The notes under the pieces were generated by a model. It saw nothing but the letters and a program-made list of their open reading frames with translations. It did no database searches and was not told the DNA's origin. A stretch of DNA of 44,751 bases from Candidatus Borkfalkia excrementavium. Its GTDB lineage: Bacteria > Bacillota > Clostridia > Christensenellales > Borkfalkiaceae. The position numbers and the translations under genes were made by a program. Of this stretch, positions 25,813 through 33,201 are shown piece after piece. The stretch covers positions 1-44,751 of the forward strand of contig DXCO01000027.1 in assembly GCA_019115945.1 (NCBI GenBank), in the 5' to 3' direction. Positions within the stretch are counted from its first letter, which is position 1, and each line of letters starts with the position of its first letter.

Positions 25813-26196
25813 TTACCCCCTTCTGTCTCCGTCAGTCGGATCTTTCGACTTCTTTTTTACCCCATAAACCTCGAACATTGGCTGCTCCGTCAAAAAATCA
25901 TCAAAACTGTTTAAGTTTTTTCTATATAATCTATTACGGATAATTTTAATATCACATGCTACCATCAAAACAAAACGTGCCCCCAACCAACTTAACCATA
26001 CGATAAACAAATCCGTAGCAAATGCAATCAGCCATAATATAAAATCCATCGCCTCTGCCTCTTTAAAAAATTCTGTTTCCCCTAAAAGAAGAGGTTCAAA
26101 TATGTAATCAAAAGCCACCAAAAAGGCCCATATGATTGCGGCTATATTTACGACGCTCCTTAAAAAGTGCAACGGGCGATCAAGTTTTTCAAACAT
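25813..26196 (-). CDS. Small membrane protein paired with an XRE regulator
   Basis: The 127-residue protein has two hydrophobic segments (about residues 14-32 and 50-75). These are followed by VACDIKIIRNRLYRKNL and a polar, charged C-terminal tail of about 40 residues that should lie in the cytoplasm. I recognise no family with confidence. GAGGTG lies 5 bases before the ATG. The gene and its flanks are strongly AT-rich against the surrounding GC-rich genes, a sign of transfer. It is divergent from an XRE repressor, with overlapping promoters and an operator, as in small phage- or plasmid-derived regulatory pairs. A role as immunity or stress protein is speculation. Confidence 0.75.
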   Translation of the reverse strand: MFEKLDRPLHFLRSVVNIAAIIWAFLVAFDYIFEPLLLGETEFFKEAEAMDFILWLIAFATDLFIVWLSWLGARFVLMVACDIKIIRNRLYRKNLNSFDDFLTEQPMFEVYGVKKKSKDPTDGDRRG

Positions 26197-26218
26197 ATTT
26201 CACCTCAAAACAAATTTT

Positions 26219-26248
26219 TTGATTAAATTATTTAATCATAGCTATAAT
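26219..26248 (+). promoter_or_regulatory. Promoter of the XRE regulator gene
   Basis: TTGATT (26219-26224), 18 bases, TATAAT (26243-26248). The second TATAAT at 26301-26306 is too close to the ribosome site (26310-26314) to serve. Confidence 0.6.
26220..26238. promoter_or_regulatory. 19-base perfect palindrome, candidate XRE operator
   Basis: TGATTAAAT-T-ATTTAATCA. A third half-site TGATTAAAT stands at 26282-26290, and a related repeat ATTAAA-N3-TTTAAT at 26254-26268. The palindrome covers the -35 of the rightward promoter and the first transcribed bases of the leftward one, so one bound dimer could silence both. Confidence 0.75.
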
Positions 26249-26275
26249 TATAAATTAAATTTTTTAATAAGTCAA
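26247..26275 (-). promoter_or_regulatory. Promoter of the small membrane protein gene
   Basis: Minus strand TTGACT (26270-26275), 17 bases, TATAAT (26247-26252). Confidence 0.8.
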
Positions 26276-26321
26276 TTATTTTGATTAAATATTCTGATAA
26301 TATAATATCAGGAGCATAGAA

Positions 26322-26645
26322 ATGATCAGATTATTTGAACTGAGGAGCGGAAAAAAACTTTCGCAGCGAAACGTAGCCAGTCAATTGAACATTACCCAAG
26401 CGACCTATCATAACTGGGAAACCGGAATTACGCAACCATCACTTGAACAGCTTATCGCTCTTTCCAAATTGTTCGGGGTTTCTGTCGATTATATGATCGG
26501 GAACTCAGACGACTTCGGCATTATTAAAACGCAACAATCCCTTTTACCTGAACAAGAAAATTTACTCAATAAATTTGAATTGCTTAAACCCGAAAATAAA
26601 CACGCTTTACTCTCTTATTTGAATTATCTGCTCGAACATAATTAA
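26322..26645 (+). CDS. XRE-family helix-turn-helix regulator
   Basis: The 107-residue DNA-binding protein is of the lambda-Cro/SinR type. Residues 1-60 hold the HTH: LRSGKKLSQRNVASQLNITQATYHNWETG with the recognition helix around ITQATYHNWE, then QLIALSKLFGVSVDYMIG, the usual end of the domain. The C-terminal 40 residues (LLPEQENLLNKFELLKPENKHALLSYLNYLL) look like a helical dimerisation segment. AGGAG lies 7 bases ahead of the ATG. It is AT-rich like its divergent partner. It probably represses both genes through the palindrome at 26220-26238. No toxin or protease partner is visible. Confidence 0.92.
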   Translation: MIRLFELRSGKKLSQRNVASQLNITQATYHNWETGITQPSLEQLIALSKLFGVSVDYMIGNSDDFGIIKTQQSLLPEQENLLNKFELLKPENKHALLSYLNYLLEHN

Positions 26646-26674
26646 AAAGCGACGGTGTCCTACCGTCGCTTTTT
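26644..26674. terminator. Bidirectional terminator after the XRE gene
   Basis: 13-base arms AAAAAGCGACGGT and complement around a five-base loop, with T runs on both strands. It serves the XRE gene and the convergent NifX-ZIP-CoADR operon. Confidence 0.88.
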
Positions 26675-26847
26675 TATTTTCCGTTCCGTTTTTTCTCCCC
26701 GTCCGATTTTTCAGAGCCTTCTTCCGCGGGTTCGGTTTCTGAATTTTCGGAAAGTTTTTTGGCCATTTCAATGAGGCGCTCTTCGGAAAAATCTTCGGTT
26801 AAAGATGCGAGTTTTCCGTATGCGAGTTTATCGTGGTGAATGGTCAT
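26674..26847 (-). CDS. 57-residue charged protein, last gene of the NifX-ZIP-CoADR operon
   Basis: A small gene read directly from the minus strand: it begins MTIHHDKLAYGKLASL, continues through SEERLIEMAKKLSE and ends with a strongly charged, disordered tail rich in Glu, Ser and Lys. AAAGGAGG lies about 6 bases before the ATG and 12 bases separate it from the upstream stop, so it is almost certainly translated as part of the operon. The stop sits in the A-run of the terminator. The first 35 residues could form a helical hairpin; there is no cysteine. Function unknown; position suggests it assists the CoA-disulfide reductase or the metal genes. Confidence 0.75.
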   Translation of the reverse strand: MTIHHDKLAYGKLASLTEDFSEERLIEMAKKLSENSETEPAEEGSEKSDGEKKRNGK

Positions 26848-26859
26848 GGCGGCCTCCTT

Positions 26860-28548
26860 TCAATCCTCTGCGGGGATCCCGCAGGGATGGCAGGCGCGGC
26901 CTTCGGCGCGCGCTTCGCCCGCTACGATCGCGTAAAAACGATACCCGCCCGAAAAATTCAGGCAGTCGAACCCGTGCCCCATCAGCATGCGGCAGGCGAT
27001 ATAACTTCTAAGACCGCTCTGACAGTTTACGTATATCCGTTTATTCCGATCCAATTCGCCGAGACGGGGCCGAAGTTCGTCGACGGGAATATTGACCGCG
27101 CCGGGGAAATGCCCTGCCGCAAACTCCTGCGGCGTACGCACGTCGAGCAGAAAAGCGTCTTTTTCTCCGTACACTTTCGGAAGGTCTTTCCAGTGGAACT
27201 GCTTTACGCCCTGCCGCACGTTCTCGGCAACATACCCTGCCATATTGACGGGGTCTTTTGCGGAAGAATACGGCGGCGCATAGCAAAGATCGAGATCCTG
27301 AAGGTCCGCTGCGGTCATGCCCGCACGCATTGCCGCCGCAAGCACGTCTATCCGCTTTTCGCTGCCCTCGTACCCCACTGCCTGCGCGCCGAGCAGTTTG
27401 CCGCTTTCAGGCGAAAACAAAACTTTCAGCGTCATATTTTTCGCGCCAGGATAATACGTGGCGTGATTGGGAGAAAACAGGACGACCCGATCGAAATTCA
27501 GCCCGACAGCCTCGGCGCCGCGCTCGGAAAGCCCCGTAAATGCGGCGGTCATATCGAACACTTTGAGCACGGAAGAGCCCGCCGCGCCCTTATATTCGCT
27601 CGCAATGCCCGCAATGTTGTCCGCCGCAATGCGGCCCTGTTTGTTTGCAGGCCCCGCAAGGGAGACGAGAGCATCCGCGCCCGCCGAATTTTTTACCTGC
27701 ACGGCATCGCCCACGGCGTAAATATCGGGATCGGAGGTGCGCATGTGCGCATCCGTAAGGATGGCGCCCTTGATACCGAGGGACAGCCCCGCTTCCTTTG
27801 CCAATCGCGTATCGGGCGTAACGCCCACCGCCATGACCGCAAAGTCGGCAAAAAGATCTCCCTTGTCCGTGCCGACGCACAGGCCGCCTTTTTCGGAAAA
27901 GCCCTGTACTTTGCAGTTCAGCCGAAGATCGAGGCCCTTTTCACGAAGGTGCGCGTGCAGGATACAGGCCATATCGTAATCGATCTGCGGAAGGACTTGT
28001 CTGCCCCATTCGACGAGGGTGACCGAAATGCCCCTGTGCATGAGGTTTTCCGCCGTTTCCAGGCCGATGAATCCGCCGCCGACCACGATCGCGCGCGCGG
28101 GATTTGCGCTGTTGATAAAATCGTCGAGCGCGAAGGTATCTTCTACGGTGCGGAGCGTAAAGACCTTTCCCGAATCCGCGCCCGAAACGTCGGGTACGAG
28201 CGCTTTCGCGCCGGGAGAAAGGATCAGTTTGTCGTACGGTTCGAGATATTCAGAGCCGTCTGCAAGCCTTTTTACGCGGACGCACTTTTCGCCGCGCAGG
28301 ATCTCGACAGCCTCGTTTTTCACGCGCACGTCCACGTTGAAACGGGATCTGAAACTTTCGGGCGTCTGCAGCGTGAGCGCGCCGCGGCGCGTAATGACGC
28401 CGCCGACGTAGTAAGGCAGTCCGCAGTTTGCATACGAAACATAGCCGCTCCGCTCCAGAACAACGATCTCTGCGGATTCATCCAGCCGGCGGAGCCTTGC
28501 CGCCGCCGTGGCGCCGCCCGCGACGCCGCCGATAATAACTACTTTCAT
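26860..28548 (-). CDS. CoA-disulfide reductase with C-terminal rhodanese domain
   Basis: This flavoprotein of the pyridine nucleotide-disulfide reductase family has 562 residues. The N-terminal FAD site is IIGGVAGGATAAARLR (5-20). Active Cys42 lies in SYANCGLPYY, the single-cysteine centre of CoA-disulfide/persulfide reductases. The NAD(P)H site is AIVVGGGFIGLETAENL, and a dimerisation domain follows. A rhodanese domain (about 465-545) carries active Cys509 in CQSGLRSY. Such fusions reduce CoA disulfides or polysulfide/persulfide in anaerobes. The start is fixed by GGAGGAG ahead of 28548; a longer frame reaching 28815 overlaps the ZIP gene and is spurious. It is third in a four-gene operon. 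Confidence 0.93.
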   Translation of the reverse strand: MKVVIIGGVAGGATAAARLRRLDESAEIVVLERSGYVSYANCGLPYYVGGVITRRGALTLQTPESFRSRFNVDVRVKNEAVEILRGEKCVRVKRLADGSEYLEPYDKLILSPGAKALVPDVSGADSGKVFTLRTVEDTFALDDFINSANPARAIVVGGGFIGLETAENLMHRGISVTLVEWGRQVLPQIDYDMACILHAHLREKGLDLRLNCKVQGFSEKGGLCVGTDKGDLFADFAVMAVGVTPDTRLAKEAGLSLGIKGAILTDAHMRTSDPDIYAVGDAVQVKNSAGADALVSLAGPANKQGRIAADNIAGIASEYKGAAGSSVLKVFDMTAAFTGLSERGAEAVGLNFDRVVLFSPNHATYYPGAKNMTLKVLFSPESGKLLGAQAVGYEGSEKRIDVLAAAMRAGMTAADLQDLDLCYAPPYSSAKDPVNMAGYVAENVRQGVKQFHWKDLPKVYGEKDAFLLDVRTPQEFAAGHFPGAVNIPVDELRPRLGELDRNKRIYVNCQSGLRSYIACRMLMGHGFDCLNFSGGYRFYAIVAGEARAEGRACHPCGIPAED

Positions 28549-28577
28549 ACTAAAAACTCCTCCCTGTTCTGATTCGA

Positions 28578-29369
28578 TCATCCCAGCGCGACGTCGAGCA
28601 GCATCATCACGAGAAACCCGACGATCACGCTCGCCGTGCCCGCGTGCGAATGTTCGCCCAAATGCGCCTCCGGTATCAGTTCTTCGACGACGACGTAGAT
28701 CATGGCGCCGGCCGCAAAAGAGAGGACCCACGGCATGATACCCTGCACCGTACCCGCCACGAGTACGGCAAGGATCCCGAAAACCGGCTCTACGACGCCG
28801 GAAAGCGCGCCGCACAAAAACGCGCGCCGCTTGCCCGCGCCCGACGAGCGCAAAGGAAGGGACACCGCCGCGCCTTCCGGAAAGTTTTGCAGCGCCATGC
28901 CGATGGCGAGCGCAACCGCGCCCGCAAGCGCGGCCGTTTCGTTCATCGCCGCGGCGGCAAAGGCAAGCCCGACCGCCATGCCTTCGGGAATGTTATGCAA
29001 AGTGACCGCAAGTACGAGCATGGTCGGCTTTTTCAGATGAGAAGGCAACCCTTCCGGTTCGTCGCTGCCGATATGCTGATGCGGCAGAAGCCTGTCGAGC
29101 AACAGCAGAAACAGGGCGCCCGACGCAAAGCCGATCCCCACAGGAAGCAGTTCGTTATGCCCCTGTTCCCTTGCCGCCTCCATCGCGGGAATCAGAAGAG
29201 ACCATACAGAGGCCGCGATCATTACGCCCGCCGCAAAGCCTAAAAATATTTTCTGCATTTTGGGCGACATGTCCTTTTTGAAAAAGAACACCATCGCCGC
29301 GCCCAGAACGGTTGCAAGGCAGGTCGCGCCCGTACCGATCAGGGCGAACAGCAATTCTCGTCCTAACAT
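28578..29369 (-). CDS. ZIP-family divalent metal transporter
   Basis: The 263-residue membrane protein has about eight hydrophobic segments. The paired metal-site helices are TLHNIPEGMAVGLA and GMALQNFPEGAAVSLP, diagnostic of ZIP importers for zinc, iron or manganese. A loop between segments carries a short His-containing stretch (LPHQHIGSDEPEG), and near the end GEHSHAG adds two more His. AAAGGA lies ahead of the ATG. It follows the NifX-like gene by 22 bases and precedes the CoA-disulfide reductase by 29, within one operon from the promoter at 29845-29873. Metal specificity cannot be read. Confidence 0.93.
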   Translation of the reverse strand: MLGRELLFALIGTGATCLATVLGAAMVFFFKKDMSPKMQKIFLGFAAGVMIAASVWSLLIPAMEAAREQGHNELLPVGIGFASGALFLLLLDRLLPHQHIGSDEPEGLPSHLKKPTMLVLAVTLHNIPEGMAVGLAFAAAAMNETAALAGAVALAIGMALQNFPEGAAVSLPLRSSGAGKRRAFLCGALSGVVEPVFGILAVLVAGTVQGIMPWVLSFAAGAMIYVVVEELIPEAHLGEHSHAGTASVIVGFLVMMLLDVALG

Positions 29370-29391
29370 TTATTTTCCTTTTATGAAACGC

Positions 29392-29814
29392 TCAGCGTCC
29401 GCAGCCGTGAGAGCCGCAACCGCCCTGCGCGGAAGAGCCGCAATGATGTTCATGCGACCCGCAGTCGTGCCCTTTCTCTTCATGATGCGAGCATTTTGCA
29501 TCCGGATCGTAGGCAAGGGCGCCTGCCAGAAATTCTTCGGCGCGCGCATCCGCATCGCCCGAAACGCCCGGATAAACGGCGATGCCCGCCTCTTTGAGCG
29601 CAGCGATCGCGCCGCCGCCGATACCGCCGCACAGGAGCGCCTCCACGCCCCGCGCCTGCAAAAAAGCCGCCAGGGCACCGTGCCCCGCGCCGTTCGTCGG
29701 GCAGGTCTCCGCCTTTACGATTTTACCGCCCTCCGCATCGTATATCCTGAACTGTTCACAGTGGCCGAAATGCTGAAAAACTTTGCCCTCTTCGTAGGGT
29801 ACTGCAATTTTCAT
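29392..29814 (-). CDS. NifX/NifB-type cofactor-binding domain protein with Cys/His-rich tail
   Basis: The 140-residue cytosolic protein has an RNase H-like dinitrogenase iron-molybdenum cofactor domain at residues 1-107: MKIAVPYEEGKVFQHFGHCEQF, ETCPTNGAGHGALAAFL, ALLCGGIGGGAIAALKEAGI, VYPGVSG. The last 35 residues are unusually rich in Cys and His (CSHHEEKGHDCGSHEHHCG and CGSHGCG), a probable metal-binding tail. Free-standing members occur in many non-fixing anaerobes and are thought to carry iron-sulfur or metal clusters, so it is not evidence of nitrogen fixation. It is first in the operon with the ZIP transporter. AAAGGAAG lies ahead of the ATG. Confidence 0.92.
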   Translation of the reverse strand: MKIAVPYEEGKVFQHFGHCEQFRIYDAEGGKIVKAETCPTNGAGHGALAAFLQARGVEALLCGGIGGGAIAALKEAGIAVYPGVSGDADARAEEFLAGALAYDPDAKCSHHEEKGHDCGSHEHHCGSSAQGGCGSHGCGR

Positions 29815-29844
29815 GATCTTATACTTCCTTTCATTATTGACATT

Positions 29845-29873
29845 ATTTTACCGCTGCAAAAAGAGATTGTCAA
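29845..29873 (-). promoter_or_regulatory. Promoter of the NifX-ZIP-CoADR operon
   Basis: Minus strand TTGACA (29868-29873), 17 bases, TAAAAT (29845-29850). A TGTCAA repeat just downstream (29837-29842) forms an inverted pair with the -35 and might be part of an operator. Confidence 0.82.
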
Positions 29874-29893
29874 CAAATCCGCCCGATGAAAAA

Positions 29894-29949
29894 AGAAAAT
29901 GCGGATTTACGTTTTCTATGCCGAAAATCGGCAACATACGTAAATCCGC
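29894..29949 (-). terminator. Terminator after the glycyl radical activase gene
   Basis: Perfect 12-base outer arms GCGGATTTACGT and complement (29901-29912, 29938-29949) with an inner GCCGA/TCGGC stem (29920-29932), followed on the minus strand by ATTTTCTTTTTT. A separate 14-base palindrome, GTTTCAGCTGAAAC, stands at 29957-29970. No gene is supported in 29874-30047. Confidence 0.75.
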
Positions 29950-30047
29950 GCTTAAAGTTTCAGCTGAAACCAAAACCCCGTCAATCCATCCCGAAACAAA
30001 AAGGGTCGCAAGTAAAATCGTGAATGGCATATTCGCACAAAGCATTT

Positions 30048-30959
30048 TTACCGATTGATGCTGCATCGGACACCCAAAGCAAGAAGTCGTTTTCGGATCT
30101 CTTTCAGATGATCGGAAGTTACCGACCAATTTTTATTTCCGCCGTAAGGAATGCCGAGTGCGCTATACTTTGATTCTCCGTATTGTCTGTAAGAAAAAAT
30201 TTCTACACCACGGCAGTTTTTCAGCGCATGATAAATTTCCGCAATCTTTTCGATATGTTTTCCGTCGGTATTCAATCCGTTGAGTAAAATACAGCGAATC
30301 AGCGTTTTTCCCCCGAGCCTGTCCGCTGCGAACAGGTTATCAATTATTTTGCGATTGGATACGCCGGTATATTTTCTGTGCCTTTGCTCATCCGTATCTT
30401 TGATATCCCATAAAAAAAGATCAGTGTTCCCGACAAGGGGCAATATAAACTTTTCGTCAAAATACCCGCACGTTTCCATTGCGGTATGCAACCCGCGCGA
30501 CTTTGCGGATTTCAGCAGTTCGATCGTCTTTTCGCCATGAAACATCGGTTCCCCGCCGGAAAGCGTAATACCGCCTGTCTTTCCATAAAACGCCCTGTCC
30601 TTTTCCGCCTCTTCCAAAATATTTTGGATACGCATGCGGATACCCTGTATTTCCAGTGCGCCCGTAGGGCAACTTTCCGCGCAACGCATACATTCCGAGC
30701 ATAACTCTCTTTTCAAAATATGCTTTGGTTGAAATACATGTACCTTATCCGGGCATACTTGTTCACAGATTCTGCAACCAATGCACAGAGACGGCGTATA
30801 GAAAAATTCCGCTCCGGAACTTTGCGATTCGGGATTATGGCACCATCTGCACCGAAGCGGACAGCCTTTGAGAAAAATGACGGTTCGCAGCCCCGGCCCG
30901 TCATGCGAACAAAACCTCTGTATTTTGAGTACGGGAATCTCGTCCCTCTGTTCAGACAT
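30048..30959 (-). CDS. Glycyl radical enzyme activating protein, radical SAM with two extra 4Fe-4S sites
   Basis: It installs the glycyl radical on its partner enzyme by SAM cleavage. The 303-residue protein has the radical SAM cluster CPLRCRWC (Cys33, 37, 40). A ferredoxin-like insert follows with CIGCRICEQVCP (Cys59-69) and CSECMRCAESCP (Cys87-97), then TLSGGEPMFH for SAM binding. Two extra clusters occur in activases of dehydratase-type glycyl radical enzymes (choline lyase, glycerol dehydratase group) but not in the plain pyruvate formate-lyase activase. The start overlaps the last 8 bases of the partner gene, so they are co-translated. Lower GC than the core genes. Confidence 0.95.
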   Translation of the reverse strand: MSEQRDEIPVLKIQRFCSHDGPGLRTVIFLKGCPLRCRWCHNPESQSSGAEFFYTPSLCIGCRICEQVCPDKVHVFQPKHILKRELCSECMRCAESCPTGALEIQGIRMRIQNILEEAEKDRAFYGKTGGITLSGGEPMFHGEKTIELLKSAKSRGLHTAMETCGYFDEKFILPLVGNTDLFLWDIKDTDEQRHRKYTGVSNRKIIDNLFAADRLGGKTLIRCILLNGLNTDGKHIEKIAEIYHALKNCRGVEIFSYRQYGESKYSALGIPYGGNKNWSVTSDHLKEIRKRLLALGVRCSINR

Positions 30960-33078
30960 TCTGCTCCGTTCTCCCGATAATCATATCCTGCCACTCCCGA
31001 GTGAGCGTGATAAACCGCGCATTCCAACCGGAAACGCGCACGGAAAGCGTTTTATATTCTTTAGGATTTTGTTGCGCATTGCGCAATGTCTGTGCGCTCA
31101 CGGCATCGATTTGCAAAAAATATCCGCCCAGTTTCACAAAGCCGCGGAGCAGAGACTTCAAAGACGAAATCCCCCCTTCTCCGCTCAATGCCTGCGGAGA
31201 AATTTTGAGATCAAGAGCGGCACCCGTAACCATTTCGGAAAGATCTGCCCTGCAGTAAGATCGGATCACCGCTGTAACGCCCTCCGTATCCGTACCCGGC
31301 GAAGGTGACGCATTGCCCGCGAGCACTGCACCCGCCCGGGTGCCCTCCGCCGCCGCAAGGCGGTTCTGCGCCCATCCGATCTCCCTGCCGAATGTAGATA
31401 CGCCTGCAGGAAAAAAACAGTTCCCCCTCTTATCCCATCTCCTGCACGCAAGAGCAAAATCATGCAACAGGGCGGCATAAATCCTGTCGACCTCTTCATT
31501 ATCCGTACCGTAGTAGTGAAGTGAAGCCGCATAACTGCGCAAAAGATCGTTTCCGCGCCAATTCTCGCGCAAAACGTCCATAAATTCCGCAAATGAGATT
31601 TTCTTTTCGTCGAATACCAATTTTTTGATCGCATACAGGCTGTTGACCGTATCGGCCACACCGCCGATGTGCGGGGAAAATACATTGTATTCGGGTCCGC
31701 CTTCATAATAAGAACGCGCCTTTTCGATACACCCCCGTTCAAACAGTGACACGACGGAACAGGGCGCAGCCGTTTTCCATTCGCCGCAAGGCGCATTGAT
31801 TTCCGGCCCGCCGAATGCCTGCGAAATAGACTCGTAAATCTGTTTCACCTGATCGTTCAAATCGGAGACGTATGCTTCATACAGGCTTTCAAATGAAGAA
31901 AATTCCCTGTTGCGGTAACCGTTCAGCGTTTTTTTCTGTAACAAAGCGAGCGAATCGAAAGGGATGTAAATAAAAAACGATTTTCCCGGAATTTGCACTT
32001 CCCAACACCCGTCGTTTGCAAAATTTTGCGCATCTTCTGACGGGTATCCGTATGCCGTAAGGGACTTCAAAATCAATGTCTCGTTGTAAACCGCCACGAC
32101 CCCGCCGCCATGCCGCATCACTTTGGAAACTTTACGCAGCAGCCTTTCCGGAGTATTTTCATGCAGGCGAACCGTGATCGGAAAATCAGAAATCCCCAGT
32201 TCCTCCACAATATCCAATACAAGATAGGTAACTTCGTTTGCGACCTCCCTGCCCTGCATATCAGTTCCGGCGAGAATAATATTCTGATAATGCTGTGCAT
32301 CACCGTTTGAAGGAGGCGTATCTTTGAGAATCCATTCCGTCCCCTTGATAAAAAATGAGGCGAGAATCTCCCTTGCACGGTTACGGGTCAAAATGCCGCT
32401 TTCCAGATCCCTTTTCAAATAATCGCCCAAAAGCACATCCAGTCTTCCGATTCCCGGCCAGTTTCCGCAGAGACGGACAAAAGAAAATACAAACCACACA
32501 GATTGTACCGCTTCATGAAAATTGCGCGCAGGATGAAAAGGGACTTGTTGCAGATTGCGGTAAATTTCAGGCTTTTCTTTCTCAACCTTCTCAAGATAGC
32601 GCTGATGATAAATTCGCATTGCCGAAATCACGTTCAAAAGGCTTTTCAAAAAACGGGTCTGCCGATTTGAAAGTGTTTTATCTTCAAGCCGCTCGGCAAT
32701 TTTTTGTCTGTAACTGTCTATCCCGAACCGAAGTGCAGTTTCATAATCGATGGTAAGGTGACTCACGCTCGAAAATATTTTCTCCCCTTTAAAATAAGCG
32801 GGGATAACGTGGCCGATTGCCGCCCCCAGCGTCGCCGAACCGGAAATCAATTCTTCTTCGCACACGCGAAGAGGCGCTTTTTTTGCAATCTCCGTAACCA
32901 TGAAATCGTACTTGTCTAAATCGTCGTACTCGTTGAAATGTTCATTCTCGATTTCGATATCAGGCGTTTTCATCGCCTCTTCTCCGTATTTTCCGCGCAT
33001 GGATTCATCTGCCCACCTGCGAATCTTTGCCGGAAGACGGACAGGGCGTTTACTGTCCGATGACGTAAAAAACTCCAT
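30952..33078 (-). CDS. Glycyl radical enzyme of unassigned substrate
   Basis: An oxygen-sensitive cytosolic radical enzyme, 708 residues, shorter than pyruvate formate-lyase or choline lyase (roughly 760-850). The glycyl radical loop near the C-terminus is RVSGWNARF with Gly684; the family usually has Tyr where Trp685 stands. The thiyl-radical loop is NDGCWEVQIPG with Cys358 and Glu360. A single Cys followed two residues on by Glu is the dehydratase/lyase arrangement, whereas pyruvate formate-lyase has two adjacent Cys. Also seen are SPSPGTDTEGVTAVIRS (about 591-607) and GGYFLQIDAV (651-660). It is co-transcribed with its activase and divergent from an AraC regulator. Substrate unknown; no microcompartment, transporter or dehydrogenase gene is adjacent. 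Confidence 0.93.
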   Translation of the reverse strand: MEFFTSSDSKRPVRLPAKIRRWADESMRGKYGEEAMKTPDIEIENEHFNEYDDLDKYDFMVTEIAKKAPLRVCEEELISGSATLGAAIGHVIPAYFKGEKIFSSVSHLTIDYETALRFGIDSYRQKIAERLEDKTLSNRQTRFLKSLLNVISAMRIYHQRYLEKVEKEKPEIYRNLQQVPFHPARNFHEAVQSVWFVFSFVRLCGNWPGIGRLDVLLGDYLKRDLESGILTRNRAREILASFFIKGTEWILKDTPPSNGDAQHYQNIILAGTDMQGREVANEVTYLVLDIVEELGISDFPITVRLHENTPERLLRKVSKVMRHGGGVVAVYNETLILKSLTAYGYPSEDAQNFANDGCWEVQIPGKSFFIYIPFDSLALLQKKTLNGYRNREFSSFESLYEAYVSDLNDQVKQIYESISQAFGGPEINAPCGEWKTAAPCSVVSLFERGCIEKARSYYEGGPEYNVFSPHIGGVADTVNSLYAIKKLVFDEKKISFAEFMDVLRENWRGNDLLRSYAASLHYYGTDNEEVDRIYAALLHDFALACRRWDKRGNCFFPAGVSTFGREIGWAQNRLAAAEGTRAGAVLAGNASPSPGTDTEGVTAVIRSYCRADLSEMVTGAALDLKISPQALSGEGGISSLKSLLRGFVKLGGYFLQIDAVSAQTLRNAQQNPKEYKTLSVRVSGWNARFITLTREWQDMIIGRTEQNV

Positions 33079-33118
33079 ATTGCTCCTTTAAAATCACGAA
33101 TTTTTATTTTCTAATACT

Positions 33119-33147
33119 ATTTTATTGATCATATCATCAATTTGCAT
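33119..33147 (-). promoter_or_regulatory. Probable promoter of the glycyl radical enzyme operon
   Basis: Minus strand ATGCAA (33142-33147), 17 bases, TAAAAT (33119-33124). The -35 is poor, as expected for an activator-dependent promoter, and abuts the divergent promoter's -35. Confidence 0.55.
33124..33141. promoter_or_regulatory. Dyad ATTGAT-N6-ATCAAT filling the promoter spacer
   Basis: Perfect six-base half-sites, six-base centre. It occupies essentially the whole spacer of the enzyme operon promoter and ends 5 bases before the AraC gene's -35. Confidence 0.5.
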
Positions 33148-33175
33148 TGACTAAATCCTCATTTTTTTGTATTAT
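33147..33175 (+). promoter_or_regulatory. Promoter of the AraC regulator gene
   Basis: TTGACT (33147-33152), 17 bases, TATTAT (33170-33175). Predicted start near 33182, directly before the G8 tract. Confidence 0.78.
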
Positions 33176-33201
33176 ATTATCATATGGGGGGGGATAACCG
33201 C

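Noticed and set aside
29392-29814. Evidence of nitrogen fixation
   Set aside because: Single NifX/NifB-type domain proteins are common in non-fixing anaerobes, and no nif structural or cofactor genes are present.
29813-30129. Open frames of 81 (+) and 93 (-) codons beside the activase gene
   Set aside because: They cross the operon promoter, hairpins and gene ends, lack ribosome sites and do not look like proteins under selection.
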